Below are positions 49,703 to 60,900 of a stretch of DNA of 64,000 nt, piece after piece. Under the pieces are notes generated by a model that saw nothing but the letters and a program-made list of their open reading frames with translations, made no database searches and was not told the DNA's origin. The position numbers were made by a program, and so were the translations under genes. The first letter of the stretch is position 1. Each line of letters begins with the position of its first letter. The DNA comes from Nitrosospira sp. Nsp2 (GTDB taxonomy: Bacteria > Pseudomonadota > Gammaproteobacteria > Burkholderiales > Nitrosomonadaceae), in NCBI RefSeq assembly GCF_003050965.1, contig NZ_QAOU01000002.1:372001-436000 (forward strand), in the 5' to 3' direction.

Positions 49703-51190
49703 CTAACAGATGAAATAGTCGTCAAACCGCGGCCTTTCAAGCTCTCGCATATATTGGAACGAGAACCCCGGATAAATGCCGATGATTTTCCCCGACTCGG
49801 TTTTGTACCAGCTTCTGCAATCGGCAGCCCATACCGATTTCCGTAGTATCTTCTGTAATTCCTGGTTATACCGGTCCATGGCCGCGGGCTTCACGACAAG
49901 ATAGCGTTTCCCCTGCGTCCCGAGTTCCTGGATGCATCGCAGCGTATAGTTCACCTGCGCTTCTATAAAAAGGATTGCGGAGGTGTGCCCTTGTCCGGTG
50001 TTCGGACCAAGAAGCATAAAAAAATTGGGGAAACCTGCGACCGTTACCCCGCGATACGCTTCCGGCTCACCTGCCCAGGCTTGCTCCAGCAGGCATCCGT
50101 CCAGCCCTTCTATTCTCATCGATGTCAGCACATGTCTCACGTCGAACCCGGTCGCGCAGACAATCGCATCCACGTCACGCCTGCCCTCGTCGATGGTGAC
50201 GATGCCGGTTTGATCGATATGATCAATCGGTGTAGTAATCAACTCCACGTTGGAGCGGGTTAGGGCAGGGTAGTAGTCATTGGAAAGCAGGACCCGCTTG
50301 CACCCGAAGGGATAGCCGGGCCGCAGGGCATCGCGCAATTTTTTGTGGGGCACCTGACGGCGCAGGTGAATCTCGGCCAGCGCACGCCCCACCCTCGCCA
50401 TCAAACTTCCCGAATTGAAGGACAGCCGGTTCAGCTCATGGAACCAGTAGAGAAACGACCGGTGGGCCCGCGCAATGGGCCCTATCCGAAACAGCGCCTT
50501 TTCCCAGGGTGCATATTTATGGCTCAGCCTGGGGATGATCCAATTGGGAGAGCGCTGGCAAACATAAAGCTTGGCAACCATGAGGGCGAGGCGAGGGATA
50601 ATCTGCAGCGCGCTGGCTGCGGTACCGATCACCGCAACGCGCTTGCCCTCGAAGCAGTAGTCATGATCCCAGCGAGCAGAATGGAACAGGCGGCCCTTAT
50701 ATTTATCCAACCCGGGAATAGCCGGGTGACGCGGCTCGCTCAGTGGTCCTGCACTGCATACGAAAAAGTTGGCTGTCAGTTGATGGCCATTTTCAAGTTG
50801 CAACAACCACAGTCCGCGTTGAGCATCGAATCGCGCCGCGGTCAACGTAGTGTTCAATCGAATGTGCGAGAGAACGTCGAACTTTGCCGCAAATCGTGCC
50901 AGGTATTGGTGTATTTCACGTTGCGGCGCGTACGCCTGTGACCAGTCGGGATTGAGATTGAATGAGTACGAGTAGAGATGGGAGCGAACATCGCACTCTG
51001 CCCCCGGATACGTACTATCCCACCAGGTGCCGCCAATCCCCGCGGACTTTTCGACAATGACGAACGACGTTATTCCTGCCCTGCGCAGCGCGCTGCCCAT
51101 GCAAAGGCCCGAGACGCCGGCCCCAAGGATTACGACATGGTACGAACTGCTTGCTTGCCGGTCATTATCGATATTTGCGCTGGATTGCAT
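49703..51190 (-). CDS. flavin-containing monooxygenase of Baeyer-Villiger type
   Basis: 495 residues. FAD site VILGAGVSGLCMG, the central fingerprint YKGRLFHSARWD (pattern Y/F-x-G-x3-H-x3-W-D), and the NADPH site VAVIGTAASALQII. VDAIVCATGFD closes the core. That fingerprint assigns it to Baeyer-Villiger-type monooxygenases rather than N-oxidising FMOs, which inserts oxygen beside ketones. Substrate unknown. Confidence 0.9.
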   Translation of the reverse strand: MQSSANIDNDRQASSSYHVVILGAGVSGLCMGSALRRAGITSFVIVEKSAGIGGTWWDSTYPGAECDVRSHLYSYSFNLNPDWSQAYAPQREIHQYLARFAAKFDVLSHIRLNTTLTAARFDAQRGLWLLQLENGHQLTANFFVCSAGPLSEPRHPAIPGLDKYKGRLFHSARWDHDYCFEGKRVAVIGTAASALQIIPRLALMVAKLYVCQRSPNWIIPRLSHKYAPWEKALFRIGPIARAHRSFLYWFHELNRLSFNSGSLMARVGRALAEIHLRRQVPHKKLRDALRPGYPFGCKRVLLSNDYYPALTRSNVELITTPIDHIDQTGIVTIDEGRRDVDAIVCATGFDVRHVLTSMRIEGLDGCLLEQAWAGEPEAYRGVTVAGFPNFFMLLGPNTGQGHTSAILFIEAQVNYTLRCIQELGTQGKRYLVVKPAAMDRYNQELQKILRKSVWAADCRSWYKTESGKIIGIYPGFSFQYMRELERPRFDDYFIC

Positions 51191-51788
51191 GAGTTTGGCT
51201 TATTTCCTCCAGTTTTAAAAAAGGTCGGTGGTTTGGCGCATTTTAACCCTTGCACCGCCGATTGTTCTCCGCTGACCGGGGTTATGGCGTTAAGTTTCCC
51301 TCCCTTTTTTCTCAGGCATTCGGAAAGGACGCATCAAGCAGTAGGAATTCACCGCTTAAGACCGCACTCGTAATCGATGGTCTTTGCGATTACGCAAAAT
51401 ATCGACGTGGTGAATGAAAGCAGAACCGGAAAGGGTGGCGCAGGAGGAGGTGGCGGCTGGCGGCCCGCTGCCTCCAATACCATCTGAGGAGTATTGCGCG
51501 CAGGAGGTGGCGGCGGGACCAGAGATATCAATACGAGTGAAGTGCTCGATTCATTCCTGCGCATGGAGCGTTAGCCATCGGCCATCACGCAGCGGCGGGA
51601 TAATAAAACCAACGGCGGCCCATCGCCCGATCTCAACCAGCCTGAAAAAGAAGGAGGGAATAGGGCGTTCTTTCATCCCTCCTCAAAAGGAAGCTCGAGG
51701 TGTGAACTGACATTAACCGCACTTATGCTGCATACTTTACAAGTAACCCACTCGACGGATTGGTAGCAACTCGAGCATCTTTGATTTA
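51191..51788. other. 598-base gap
   Basis: Contains a GC-rich direct repeat: GCGCAGGAGGAGGTGGCGGC at ~51438 and GCGCAGGAGGTGGCGGC at ~51498. A 98-codon frame across it (51414-51710) lacks a ribosome site and family. Nothing else seen. Confidence 0.4.
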
Positions 51789-52328
51789 TTATTTGCCGGG
51801 ATCGCGCATCTCATCAACTACTGGCTGAATCTTTTCGGCATGTTCGAGATGTGAAGCAACTGCAGCACGCACCTTGACCAGCAAGGCCTGCAATTCTTCG
51901 TTTTTTGCGCTGGGTAATAATTTCTCGTCTATCAAGTTCAGTACTTGCTTGTGAAACACAATCTCGTCCTGGATATAAGCCTTGTTGAAGAGCTTGCCAT
52001 CCAGCTTGCTGAGTCGGTCCAGATTCTTTTGGCCATCTGATCTAACACTCTTGCTCACGACATTTTCCTCTGGCGTAACCTTCAGCTTCGTGACAAGTGC
52101 CGTTGCCTCCTTGATAACACCGGAGTGATCGGCAATCATGCGGTGGGCGAATGCTTTGACTTCCCGATTGGATGATTTCGATTCCGCCAGCTTGGCGGCG
52201 TTGATATCGACCTCATTAGCAGCCACCGCAATAGCGGCAATTTGCGCGTCGTCTAGCGTAGCCGGGGCGGCAGCCACTTCAAATGTTGAAATAAATAAAG
52301 CGATAGCGAGAATAAATGAATTTTTCAT
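51789..52328 (-). CDS. DUF4142 exported protein
   Basis: 179 residues. Signal peptide (ILAIALFISTFEVAAA), then a four-helix, ferritin-like chain typical of DUF4142: ANEVDINAAKLAESKSSN, VKAFAHRMIADHSGV, LDRLSKLDGKLFNKAYIQDEIVFHKQVL. Periplasmic; members are linked to stress and biofilm traits. AAGAGG stands before the ATG. Confidence 0.9.
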   Translation of the reverse strand: MKNSFILAIALFISTFEVAAAPATLDDAQIAAIAVAANEVDINAAKLAESKSSNREVKAFAHRMIADHSGVIKEATALVTKLKVTPEENVVSKSVRSDGQKNLDRLSKLDGKLFNKAYIQDEIVFHKQVLNLIDEKLLPSAKNEELQALLVKVRAAVASHLEHAEKIQPVVDEMRDPGK

Positions 52329-52473
52329 TGGAAACCTCTTAAAGTTAATTGGAATTCGCCTCCCGAAAAGTGGCGAGCCACCCCGCCCTTATCCGTCAGC
52401 CACAGGGTTAGTGAAAGAACGCAGGTAACTCAGCCACTAATTCAATGTTCGACCAAGGATTCTCGCTCAGCTC

Positions 52474-52986
52474 TCACGCTTTACCCTTCATGCCGCTATT
52501 TCGTCGACTCAGTTTTTCCCATGCTTGCGCAAGTATGATATCTGCACTCGTTTGCCGCGCCAGCTTTGTCACTCCGTGGCGCCTCAGCAATTGATAAACC
52601 GTGGATGTCGAAACCGGCCTGCCTATGCATTGTTCAAGTTCGGCCTTCAATTCTGCAATAGACAAGGTACCGGGATCTTTTGCCTGGGCGACGAAACGCG
52701 CCAGGAACTTCACCTCTTCAGCCAGGCTCATCCGTGCATGATTTCGCAACTCCTTTTTGCTTCTGATCTGTAACGCACCAGTTTCTATTCGCTGAAACTG
52801 TGTCCTGAGCTTTCCCGTACGGCTCTTGGATAATCCAATAACCGTAGCCGTCTCTTCAAGCGATAGCCCAAACTCCAGGGGAAGGAGCAGTGCCTGTGCA
52901 GCACGCAGGGCATCCACAGTTTTGGCTGATGCGATTCTCTCCTTTGCAGCTTTTATGAACTCTCGTCCCGTAGGAGGTCTAGCCAT
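52474..52986 (-). CDS. stand-alone IS630-type helix-turn-helix protein
   Basis: 170 residues. Two helix-turn-helix units are visible: LSLEETATVIGLSKSRTGKL and, after a linker, GRPVSTSTVYQLLRRHGVTK, the layout of the N-terminal DNA-binding half of IS630-family transposases. No DDE catalytic domain follows, and no inverted ends were seen. It may be a relic of an element or a domesticated regulator. It lies upstream of DUF4142 on the same strand, downstream of sbtB. Confidence 0.75.
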   Translation of the reverse strand: MARPPTGREFIKAAKERIASAKTVDALRAAQALLLPLEFGLSLEETATVIGLSKSRTGKLRTQFQRIETGALQIRSKKELRNHARMSLAEEVKFLARFVAQAKDPGTLSIAELKAELEQCIGRPVSTSTVYQLLRRHGVTKLARQTSADIILAQAWEKLSRRNSGMKGKA

Positions 52987-53091
52987 TTTTCACGCCCAAT
53001 CAAGTTAAGATTATGAATCGCAGCCGGTCTCCCCGGAATTCAGTTTGATCCCAAAATTGATTTCCGCGGACCGCATCTGCTCAACTCCAGC

Positions 53092-53421
53092 TCAGTATGA
53101 ACGCTCGGGCCCTGTAACCCACTGACAATCCGAGACGATGCACATTCCTCCGAAGTCTCTTAATCTGGGGTGAAGCATATTGACGATTTTCTCCGCCTGG
53201 GCTTCTTCACAGGCTATTACCATCACCGCGTTTTCATCCTCAAAAACGTAGTCATCCGGATCTCGCTCCCCCCGCGAGCCAAGCCCGCCGGCCTTTTTGA
53301 TGACTGTGTAGCCACGCACGTTGGCTTCCCGAAGCAGTTTGATCACTTCTCTTAACGATTCTTCGTCAATGACAATTTCGATCCGTTTCATCGATATTAA
53401 AATTTCTGGTCTTAATGCCAT
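53092..53421 (-). CDS. sbtB: PII-like regulator SbtB
   Basis: 109 residues from ATG 53421, preceded by GGGGGAAG; the Met of MKRIEIVID (53391) is a second choice. The ferredoxin-like PII fold is visible: MKRIEIVIDEESLREVIKLL, then RGYTVIKKAGGLGSRGERDP, VFEDENAVMVIACEE and the end FGGMCIVSDCQWV. Short and without the Tyr-uridylylation loop of GlnB. In cyanobacteria SbtB binds cAMP/AMP-type nucleotides and gates SbtA. It lies directly downstream of sbtA. Confidence 0.85.
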   Translation of the reverse strand: MALRPEILISMKRIEIVIDEESLREVIKLLREANVRGYTVIKKAGGLGSRGERDPDDYVFEDENAVMVIACEEAQAEKIVNMLHPRLRDFGGMCIVSDCQWVTGPERSY

Positions 53422-53560
53422 GATTTCTTCCCCCAATGTTTACATGATGGTCTGGATTTGAGATCACTCTGGTAAGTATCGGAGACTTCTCCGGAGAATC
53501 CCAACGAGTGGCGCATTCAATTGAACTGGCTTTGCCTTATCGCCGCTTTTCCCGGCGCCT

Positions 53561-53586
53561 GGCGGCGGTTTTTTACAACCGCCGCC
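53561..53586. promoter_or_regulatory. perfect 10-bp stem-loop between sbtA and sbtB
   Basis: GGCGGCGGTT (53561-53570) and AACCGCCGCC (53577-53586) form a perfect stem with a 6-base loop, 21 bases past the sbtA stop. No T run follows on the minus strand. It may lower read-through into sbtB or shield the sbtA mRNA end. Confidence 0.65.
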
Positions 53587-53606
53587 ATTATTCTCCGATT
53601 TCCCGT

Positions 53607-54587
53607 TTAGGCCCCCGCCAGATACTGGGCAGCAGCGTAATAGGATGGAATGCCAACGACTACATTGAACGGGAAAGTACACCCGAGCGATAGAGTCAGG
53701 TAAAACGAGGGATTAGCCTCGGGTATCGCAAGTCGCATCGCGGGGGGGACTGCGATATAGGAACAGCTTGCCGCCAGCACCGTCACCAGGGTCACGCCAC
53801 CTACCGAGTAGTGGAGATAGTAATGACCTAACAGAAGTCCGAAAAAAGCACCGATCAGTGGCATCCCTATCCCGAATCCGACCAGGAAGACACCAACCTG
53901 CTTGAACTCAGACAGTCTTTTCCCGGCTTCCATCCCCATGTCGCAGAGGAATATGCATAGCGCGCCCATGAAAATCAGTTCAAAGAACGGTTCGATCTTC
54001 TTGTAGCTGGTATCGGACACAGCGGCGCCAATCGCCATGGACCCAAACAGCAGCAGGATACTGCCATTGGTAAAGGCCTCTATGATCAGGTGCTTGTACA
54101 TGCCTTTGTCCTGCTTTGTCGCCCCTCCCATAACCTTGCGAGAGTAACCGGCTAGTACCAGGCCAATCATGATCGCGGGAGACTCCATGATTGCCAGCAT
54201 GATTACGGGGTAAGCTTCGTAGGTAACGCCGATGCCGCCAAGAAACGCGACCGCCGTCATGTACGTGCCCGCGCTCACGGAACCATAATGCGCCGAGATG
54301 GCCGCAGCGTTGAGCGGATCGATCTTGCCCAGGGCTCGCAGGATAATGTACGCAATGATAGGCAGTCCGACACCAAACGCGAGCGCTGCCCAGACTGCGG
54401 GAAGGGCATCACCCATATTGGAGCTGGCGAGCGCTTTGCCGCCATGAAGTCCGATTCCGATCAGCAGATAGATCACGATCATCTTGTGCATGTCAGGCGG
54501 AAATTTCAGATCCGACTTGATTATGCACGCGAACATGCCGAGGGCAAAAAAGAGTATCGCTGGTACGAGAAGACTGGAGATTGACAT
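53607..54587 (-). CDS. sbtA: SbtA-type sodium-dependent bicarbonate transporter
   Basis: 326 residues with about ten membrane helices in two inverted halves. Recognised by FPPDMHKMIVIYLLIGIGLHGG near the start, AISAHYGSVSAGTYMTAVAFL, ESPAIMIGLVLA, and in the second half DMGMEAGKRL and ASCSYIAVPPAMRLAIPEANP, all typical of SbtA (DUF897). Three points place it in carbon uptake: the family, the sbtB gene beside it, and the cbb operon that follows upstream. AGAGGGG precedes the ATG. Confidence 0.92.
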   Translation of the reverse strand: MSISSLLVPAILFFALGMFACIIKSDLKFPPDMHKMIVIYLLIGIGLHGGKALASSNMGDALPAVWAALAFGVGLPIIAYIILRALGKIDPLNAAAISAHYGSVSAGTYMTAVAFLGGIGVTYEAYPVIMLAIMESPAIMIGLVLAGYSRKVMGGATKQDKGMYKHLIIEAFTNGSILLLFGSMAIGAAVSDTSYKKIEPFFELIFMGALCIFLCDMGMEAGKRLSEFKQVGVFLVGFGIGMPLIGAFFGLLLGHYYLHYSVGGVTLVTVLAASCSYIAVPPAMRLAIPEANPSFYLTLSLGCTFPFNVVVGIPSYYAAAQYLAGA

Positions 54588-55405
54588 GGTTATACCCCTC
54601 TTTTAATAAAAGTGGCTGCCTGGACCCCATCATTTCCCATCCATGACAAAGTCATGGCAGGTAACGCTGGAACCAGTAAAGCCGGACGTGAATTACGCTG
54701 ACGGGAAAGTTAACATACCGTCCGTCAAGGAAAGATTTTGTATCTGTGATCAATTTGTGAATGTTCAAACTGTTAAAAGTATTTAAAGTTGGCCATAAAC
54801 CCAGCCTTCCAATTACGCTATTTCGTGCGTCGTCTTTTAACCAACAGGCGAATAAGATTCAGTTGGCATATTACCGGTTCAGCTCCCGCCTATTAGTAGA
54901 AAGGGGATGCGACGGACTAATCAGTGATGAGTTTTTGCCTTGGTAGAATTCCAAAGCGGTTGGGAGTTTTTTTAGCTGGCTTTAACTGGAAAACAGGGTC
55001 CGACCCTTATTATTTTTAAAAAAAAAATTTAATTTTGGGACAGAAATTGCAATGGGGAGGGATCAATGGGGGAGGGAAAGACCACGGGTTGTTGAACATG
55101 ATCTCAGGATGAAACGGGAGCAGAGTGAGCTACCACGTCTTTTCCGGGAACGTAGAAGGTAGGCGATGTAAATGGCGATGCAAAGGGAAAGGAACAGAGA
55201 CAAGCAGAACGGGAGTACCGGGGGACAGTTCAGGAAGCAGAAGCAGGATAAATCGCTATTTCCATGTCTCTTATAGTCGAGACTAAGCCCGGACTCATCC
55301 GGGCGTCAGTGCTCTTCCTTCAGTTCTTCGCCCTCACGGGGGGCGAATGGTAATCCCTTACCTTACCTGCTTCGAGGAAAGGACCAGAGGGAAAGGGGCC
55401 AGAGG
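54588..55405. other. 818-base gap between sbtA and cbbX
   Basis: The sbtA promoter region is at 54588-54780. AGGGT-CCG-ACCCT (54996-55008) followed by TTATTATTTTT resembles a short terminator. Two more hairpins lie at 55288-55305 (GCCCGGA-x6-TCCGGGC) and 55328-55348 (TTCGCCC ... GGGCGAA), downstream of cbbX. A 61-codon frame at 54761-54946 has no supporting signal. Confidence 0.5.
54641..54657. promoter_or_regulatory. palindrome upstream of sbtA
   Basis: CCATGACAAAGTCATGG is a perfect 7-bp inverted repeat with a 3-base centre, 54 bases before the sbtA start. It could be an operator or leader hairpin. It differs from the TTATxA-type dyads at cbbR. Confidence 0.55.
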
Positions 55406-56380
55406 CTAAGAAGCAGCCCTTGCAGGCGGCTGATCCGCGGCGACGTAATTCGCACCTTCGTCCCCATCCAGATCAATCGCTCCCTCCTTGAACACGCGAC
55501 TGGCGCGAATATCCTCTTGCTCGATAGTCATCAGGTCGATCTTCGACAGGTTTTTCTTCGCTCCTTCAAATAACCGATTGGCTTGACGCAATCGCGATCG
55601 ATCAAGGGCATTGCGAATAGAGCGCGCGTTGGCGAAATGCTCCAGCTTCATGCGTAGCCGGATATACTCGCCGAAGGCTTTTTCCCCCTCCGGGCTGAAG
55701 CGGTAATTCTGTCCCGCCAGCATGAGCTTTGCGATTGCAAGCAACTCATCAGCGCTATAGTCGGGGAAATCAATATGATGAGCAATCCGTGAACGCATGC
55801 CGGGATTGCTGTGGAAGAACTTGTCCATCCGGTCTTTGTAACCGGCCAGAATTACCACCAGGTCTTCCCGATTATTCTCCATTGCCTGCAAAAGGATTTC
55901 TATCGATTCCGCGCCGTAATCGCGTTCATTCTCGGGCTTGTAAAGATAATAAGCCTCGTCGATAAAAAGGACCCCGCCCATCGCTTTCTTCAATACTTCC
56001 TTGGTTTTGGGGGCGGTGTGGCCAATATACTGGCCAACGAGATCATCGCGTGTAACAGAGACAAGATGTCCTTCGCGAACATAACCGAGTCGGTGCAATA
56101 TTTCCGACATGCGAAGCGCTACCGTTGTTTTACCGGTACCGGGGTTGCCGGTAAAAGACATATGCAGGCTGGGCGCGCCGGCTGTCATATTCAGTTTCTT
56201 GCGCACGCGATCAACGAGCAATAGCGCGGCAGTCTCGCGAATGCGGGTTTTGACCGGTTTCAAGCCGATCAATTCGCGATCGAGCTTATCCAGCACTTCC
56301 TTGATATTGGAAGCACGAAATTCGGCGTCCAGATCAACTGTATTATCGGAGGGGATAAGGTCTTCAGAGTCTGTTGTCAT
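55406..56380 (-). CDS. cbbX: red-type RuBisCO activase CbbX
   Basis: 324 residues. AAA+ protein: P-loop [14 protein letters not shown], the pore-loop phrase [13 protein letters not shown], Walker [12 protein letters not shown] and sensor/arginine-finger area [17 protein letters not shown]. CbbX hexamers pull on the large-subunit C-terminus to free inhibited red-type RuBisCO. It follows cbbS on the same strand, as in other form IC operons. Confidence 0.96.
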   Translation of the reverse strand: MTTDSEDLIPSDNTVDLDAEFRASNIKEVLDKLDRELIGLKPVKTRIRETAALLLVDRVRKKLNMTAGAPSLHMSFTGNPGTGKTTVALRMSEILHRLGYVREGHLVSVTRDDLVGQYIGHTAPKTKEVLKKAMGGVLFIDEAYYLYKPENERDYGAESIEILLQAMENNREDLVVILAGYKDRMDKFFHSNPGMRSRIAHHIDFPDYSADELLAIAKLMLAGQNYRFSPEGEKAFGEYIRLRMKLEHFANARSIRNALDRSRLRQANRLFEGAKKNLSKIDLMTIEQEDIRASRVFKEGAIDLDGDEGANYVAADQPPARAAS

Positions 56381-56546
56381 GTTTGATCCCCAACAAGTAA
56401 CTAAGGGTATGTAATGCTTCGGTCTGTATTTTTTTAACTTACTTAATACAAAGGAGCTTATATAAAAGGGGGTCTGTAGCGCATTCGGCTTTTTTCAGGA
56501 AGCCGGTGGCAAGGGTGTTCAAATCGTTACCTGCGCTCCAGACCAA

Positions 56547-56574
56547 CGCCCTTCCCCCAAAAAAGGGAAGGGCG
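56547..56574 (-). promoter_or_regulatory. perfect 10-bp hairpin right after cbbS
   Basis: CGCCCTTCCC (56547-56556) pairs with GGGAAGGGCG (56565-56574), 9 bases past the cbbS stop. On the minus strand the loop is TTTTTTGG. Such a structure is expected to hold back part of the transcripts or protect the cbbLS mRNA, so that cbbX is made at a lower level. A second, weaker hairpin lies at 56487-56506. Confidence 0.75.
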
Positions 56575-56583
56575 CTTCCTTCG

Positions 56584-57018
56584 TTAGTACCGTTCGGCTT
56601 CGGGTTTATCCGTTGCGTAGGAATGAATCGTGTAACGAATGGCACGGCCATCCACTTCCTGGCGCACCACCCTAAAGCCCGGTTCGTTCTTCGGACGATT
56701 GACGATATAAGACATGGTGGGGCTTTCAACTCCCCGTGTCGAGTCAAACGCGGTTACCCGGATATAATGATTCGGGTACGTTTTGCGGCAATCGTTGATC
56801 TCAGCCAGGATACCGGCAGGATCCTTCAAATCGAACATCGGGTTGCCGAACATTTCCCAATAAGTGTTGCGGGGATGGGGATCGTCAGTGTACTCGATAC
56901 CGACTGCCCAATTGTTTTTCAGCGCGTATTTGATTTGCGCGGAGATTTGAACGTCTGTCAACGGGGGCAGGAATGAGAACTGCCCCTGCGTGACACGGTT
57001 TTGAAAATTGGTCATCAT
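56584..57018 (-). CDS. cbbS: RuBisCO small subunit, form IC
   Basis: 144 residues from ATG 57018 (MMTNFQNRVTQGQFSFLPPLTD), with AGGAGA upstream. The red-type length, ~20 residues longer at the C-terminus than green types, is evident, as are NNWAVGIEYTDDPHPRNTYWEMFG and YIVNRPKNEPGFRVVRQE. Lies 23 bases downstream of cbbL. Confidence 0.96.
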   Translation of the reverse strand: MMTNFQNRVTQGQFSFLPPLTDVQISAQIKYALKNNWAVGIEYTDDPHPRNTYWEMFGNPMFDLKDPAGILAEINDCRKTYPNHYIRVTAFDSTRGVESPTMSYIVNRPKNEPGFRVVRQEVDGRAIRYTIHSYATDKPEAERY

Positions 57019-57041
57019 GATTCTGTTTCTCCTAGGTACGA

Positions 57042-58607
<1,566 letters not shown>

Positions 58608-58615
58608 CCTTTACC

Positions 58616-58631
58616 TTATGAACATTCATAA
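58616..58631. promoter_or_regulatory. second dyad next to the cbbR start
   Basis: TTATGAACATTCATAA: 7-bp arms around CA, sharing the TTATGA half-site with the long dyad. It lies 18 bases before the cbbR start, so it may serve autoregulation. Confidence 0.65.
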
Positions 58632-58649
58632 TCGATCGCCTCGGAAGCC

Positions 58650-59573
58650 ATGCTCCACGTTACGCTAAGGCAACTCAAAGTATTCGAATCGGTTGCCCGC
58701 CACTTGAGCTTCTCGCGCGCGGCGGAGGAGCTCTTTCTGACTCAACCCGCCGTTTCGATGCAAATCAAGCAACTGGAGGACAACGTCGGTTTGCCCCTGT
58801 TTGAACAGATGGGCAAGAAAATCTACCTGACGGATGCCGGAAACGAACTTTACCACTACAGCCGTGCCATCTCCCAGCAACTGGCTGACATGGAGCTCGC
58901 CCTTGACGAACTGAAGGGGCTGGAACGGGGAAAGCTCAATATCTCCGTGGTCAGCACTGCCAATTACTTTGCGCCGCATCTGCTGGCAAAGTTCTGTCAG
59001 CGCTACAGTGGCGTCACGGTAAGTCTTCACGTTTCGAACCGCGAAACCGTGCTGAAGCAACTGGCCGACAATCTGACCGATCTCGCGATCATGGGTCGCC
59101 CCCCGGGTCATCTTGACATCGCGACCCAATCGTTCATGGAGAACCCCCTCGTGGTGGTCGCGCCGCCAGGTCATCCATTATGTTGCGCTCGCGAGATTCC
59201 GGTCAAAAGACTGGAGCAGGAAACTTTTCTGGTGCGGGAACCGGGTTCCGGCACGCGCAGCGCGATGGAGCGCTTTTTTACCGCACACCATATCAGCATC
59301 AACAGAGGCATGGAAACGGACACCAACGAAGCCATCAAGCAGGCGGTACAGGCGGGGATGGGACTTGCGATTATGTCGCTGCATACCGTCGAGCTGGAGC
59401 TTGAAACAAAACGGCTCAGGGTGCTTGAGGTGCAGGATTTTCCCATCATGCGTCATTGGCATGTGGTACACCGCAAAAACAAGAGGCTTTCAAGTGCCGC
59501 GCGGGCATTCAGGGAGTTTTTGCTGACGGAGGCACGTCAGTTAATGCCGGCGATAACGTCCGCAAAAAGCTGA
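58650..59573 (+). CDS. cbbR: LysR-type regulator of CO2 fixation
   Basis: 307 residues. N-terminal helix-turn-helix (TLRQLKVFESVARHLSFSRAAEELFLTQPAVSMQIKQLE), then the LysR substrate domain. Its divergent place against cbbL and its sequence type fit CbbR, which activates cbb genes in response to metabolites such as RuBP, PEP or NADPH. The C-terminal tail ends at EARQLMPAITSAKS. Confidence 0.93.
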   Translation: MLHVTLRQLKVFESVARHLSFSRAAEELFLTQPAVSMQIKQLEDNVGLPLFEQMGKKIYLTDAGNELYHYSRAISQQLADMELALDELKGLERGKLNISVVSTANYFAPHLLAKFCQRYSGVTVSLHVSNRETVLKQLADNLTDLAIMGRPPGHLDIATQSFMENPLVVVAPPGHPLCCAREIPVKRLEQETFLVREPGSGTRSAMERFFTAHHISINRGMETDTNEAIKQAVQAGMGLAIMSLHTVELELETKRLRVLEVQDFPIMRHWHVVHRKNKRLSSAARAFREFLLTEARQLMPAITSAKS

Positions 59574-59616
59574 AAAACGCCACACGGCGAATCCTCGATC
59601 GGGGCTTGCCATTTTC

Positions 59617-60900
59617 TTAATCGATACCTTCGTCCCCGGAAAATTTCTTCATGTATTTTTTAATGATCACCTTGGTTGGAATTTTGCCCGCCTGGTGGAA
59701 AACCAGGTAGTTGACCAGGCCGTGCACGGCAATCGCGGTCAGCAGACCCTCGAAGATGCCAACTTTGTATACCATCAGGCTGCAGGCAATAGCCAGGATC
59801 ATGGCGTATTGGCCATGGTAGGCAACGTTCCAAAGCCGGGAAATCATTTTCCAGCCGGTGAAAATCATGATGGCCGCGAGGGAAAACTTCGGCAGATACT
59901 CCAGGTACTGCGAGTTCATGACGAAGAACGCCACGACTATACCGATGACCAGGATGGAAAACTTGGTCATGGCGCCCGCCAGGGCATTGGAGGTGCTTTT
60001 CGCCAGCCCGTCCAGGTTGGTCATGCCCCCGAAGAAGCTTGAGCCGATGTTCGCAATCCAGATGGAGAACAGACTGTTGTTATTGCTGCAAGTGCGCCCC
60101 AGAGGATCGATTTTTTCGATCGCGGCATTGCTCATCACCTGTTCGATAACATTGACGGCGGTCAAAATAATGACAAACCCGATTACATAAACCCAGGTCA
60201 ATCCCTCGCTGAAATGCGGCATTGGGAGAACAAACCGAAGCTCCACGTCATCCACGTGCAGCATCGACACGGGCAGAAACTGCGCCAATACGATACTCGC
60301 ACCGATCAACAGGAAATAAGGCAGGGCCGGCTTTGTATCCTTGAAGATGGAGAACAGATATACAAACAATACAAGACCGGCCAGGGAGATCAGCACCATC
60401 CGGGCACGGGCCGCGTTCCAGAAAGTCTCCGGTGACTCCTGATCGGCCGGTATCTCATAGGTAAAAGCCAGGAACCGCACCGCGATGGTCATTCCTACTC
60501 CCGCCAGAAGTCCCTCAACGAGGTAGCCCGGCACCGCCCGCAAGATGTATTTCTGCCAGTTGAATTTCCATATCACCGCCTGCGAGATCCCCGTCAATAA
60601 GATGAGGAAAGGCATGTTTTCCATGCCGAACCGCTCGACACCCACCGCAAGCAAGGGGGCCAGCCCTGCCGCAATGCCGGGCACGCCGATGAAATTGCCG
60701 GGCCTGATAAACGCATTAACCCAGCCGATGAAGCATGCGAACACAACGGTCGCGAGGCCCACCTTGATAGGAAAGTCGGACATCAGCGCGATTCCCACGG
60801 ACAGGGGAATCGCCATTGCGCCGGTTATGACTCCAGCCTGGACGTCACGAGCGAGGTATTTACTCTGAAAGGCCGCCGATGTTGATCGGGAGATTGCCAA
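59617..60900 (-). CDS. SulP-family anion transporter without STAS domain
   Basis: 427 residues, probably from a TTG at 60900. About 12 to 14 membrane helices; SulP marks are GVITGAMAIPLSVGIALM, GVPGIAAGLAPLLAVG, and SNNNSLFSIWIANIGSSFFGGM. The cytosolic STAS domain that follows in most SulP proteins is missing: the protein ends IKKYMKKFSGDEGID. Next to cbbR it may carry bicarbonate, as BicA does, but sulfate cannot be excluded. Confidence 0.88.
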   Translation of the reverse strand: MAISRSTSAAFQSKYLARDVQAGVITGAMAIPLSVGIALMSDFPIKVGLATVVFACFIGWVNAFIRPGNFIGVPGIAAGLAPLLAVGVERFGMENMPFLILLTGISQAVIWKFNWQKYILRAVPGYLVEGLLAGVGMTIAVRFLAFTYEIPADQESPETFWNAARARMVLISLAGLVLFVYLFSIFKDTKPALPYFLLIGASIVLAQFLPVSMLHVDDVELRFVLPMPHFSEGLTWVYVIGFVIILTAVNVIEQVMSNAAIEKIDPLGRTCSNNNSLFSIWIANIGSSFFGGMTNLDGLAKSTSNALAGAMTKFSILVIGIVVAFFVMNSQYLEYLPKFSLAAIMIFTGWKMISRLWNVAYHGQYAMILAIACSLMVYKVGIFEGLLTAIAVHGLVNYLVFHQAGKIPTKVIIKKYMKKFSGDEGID

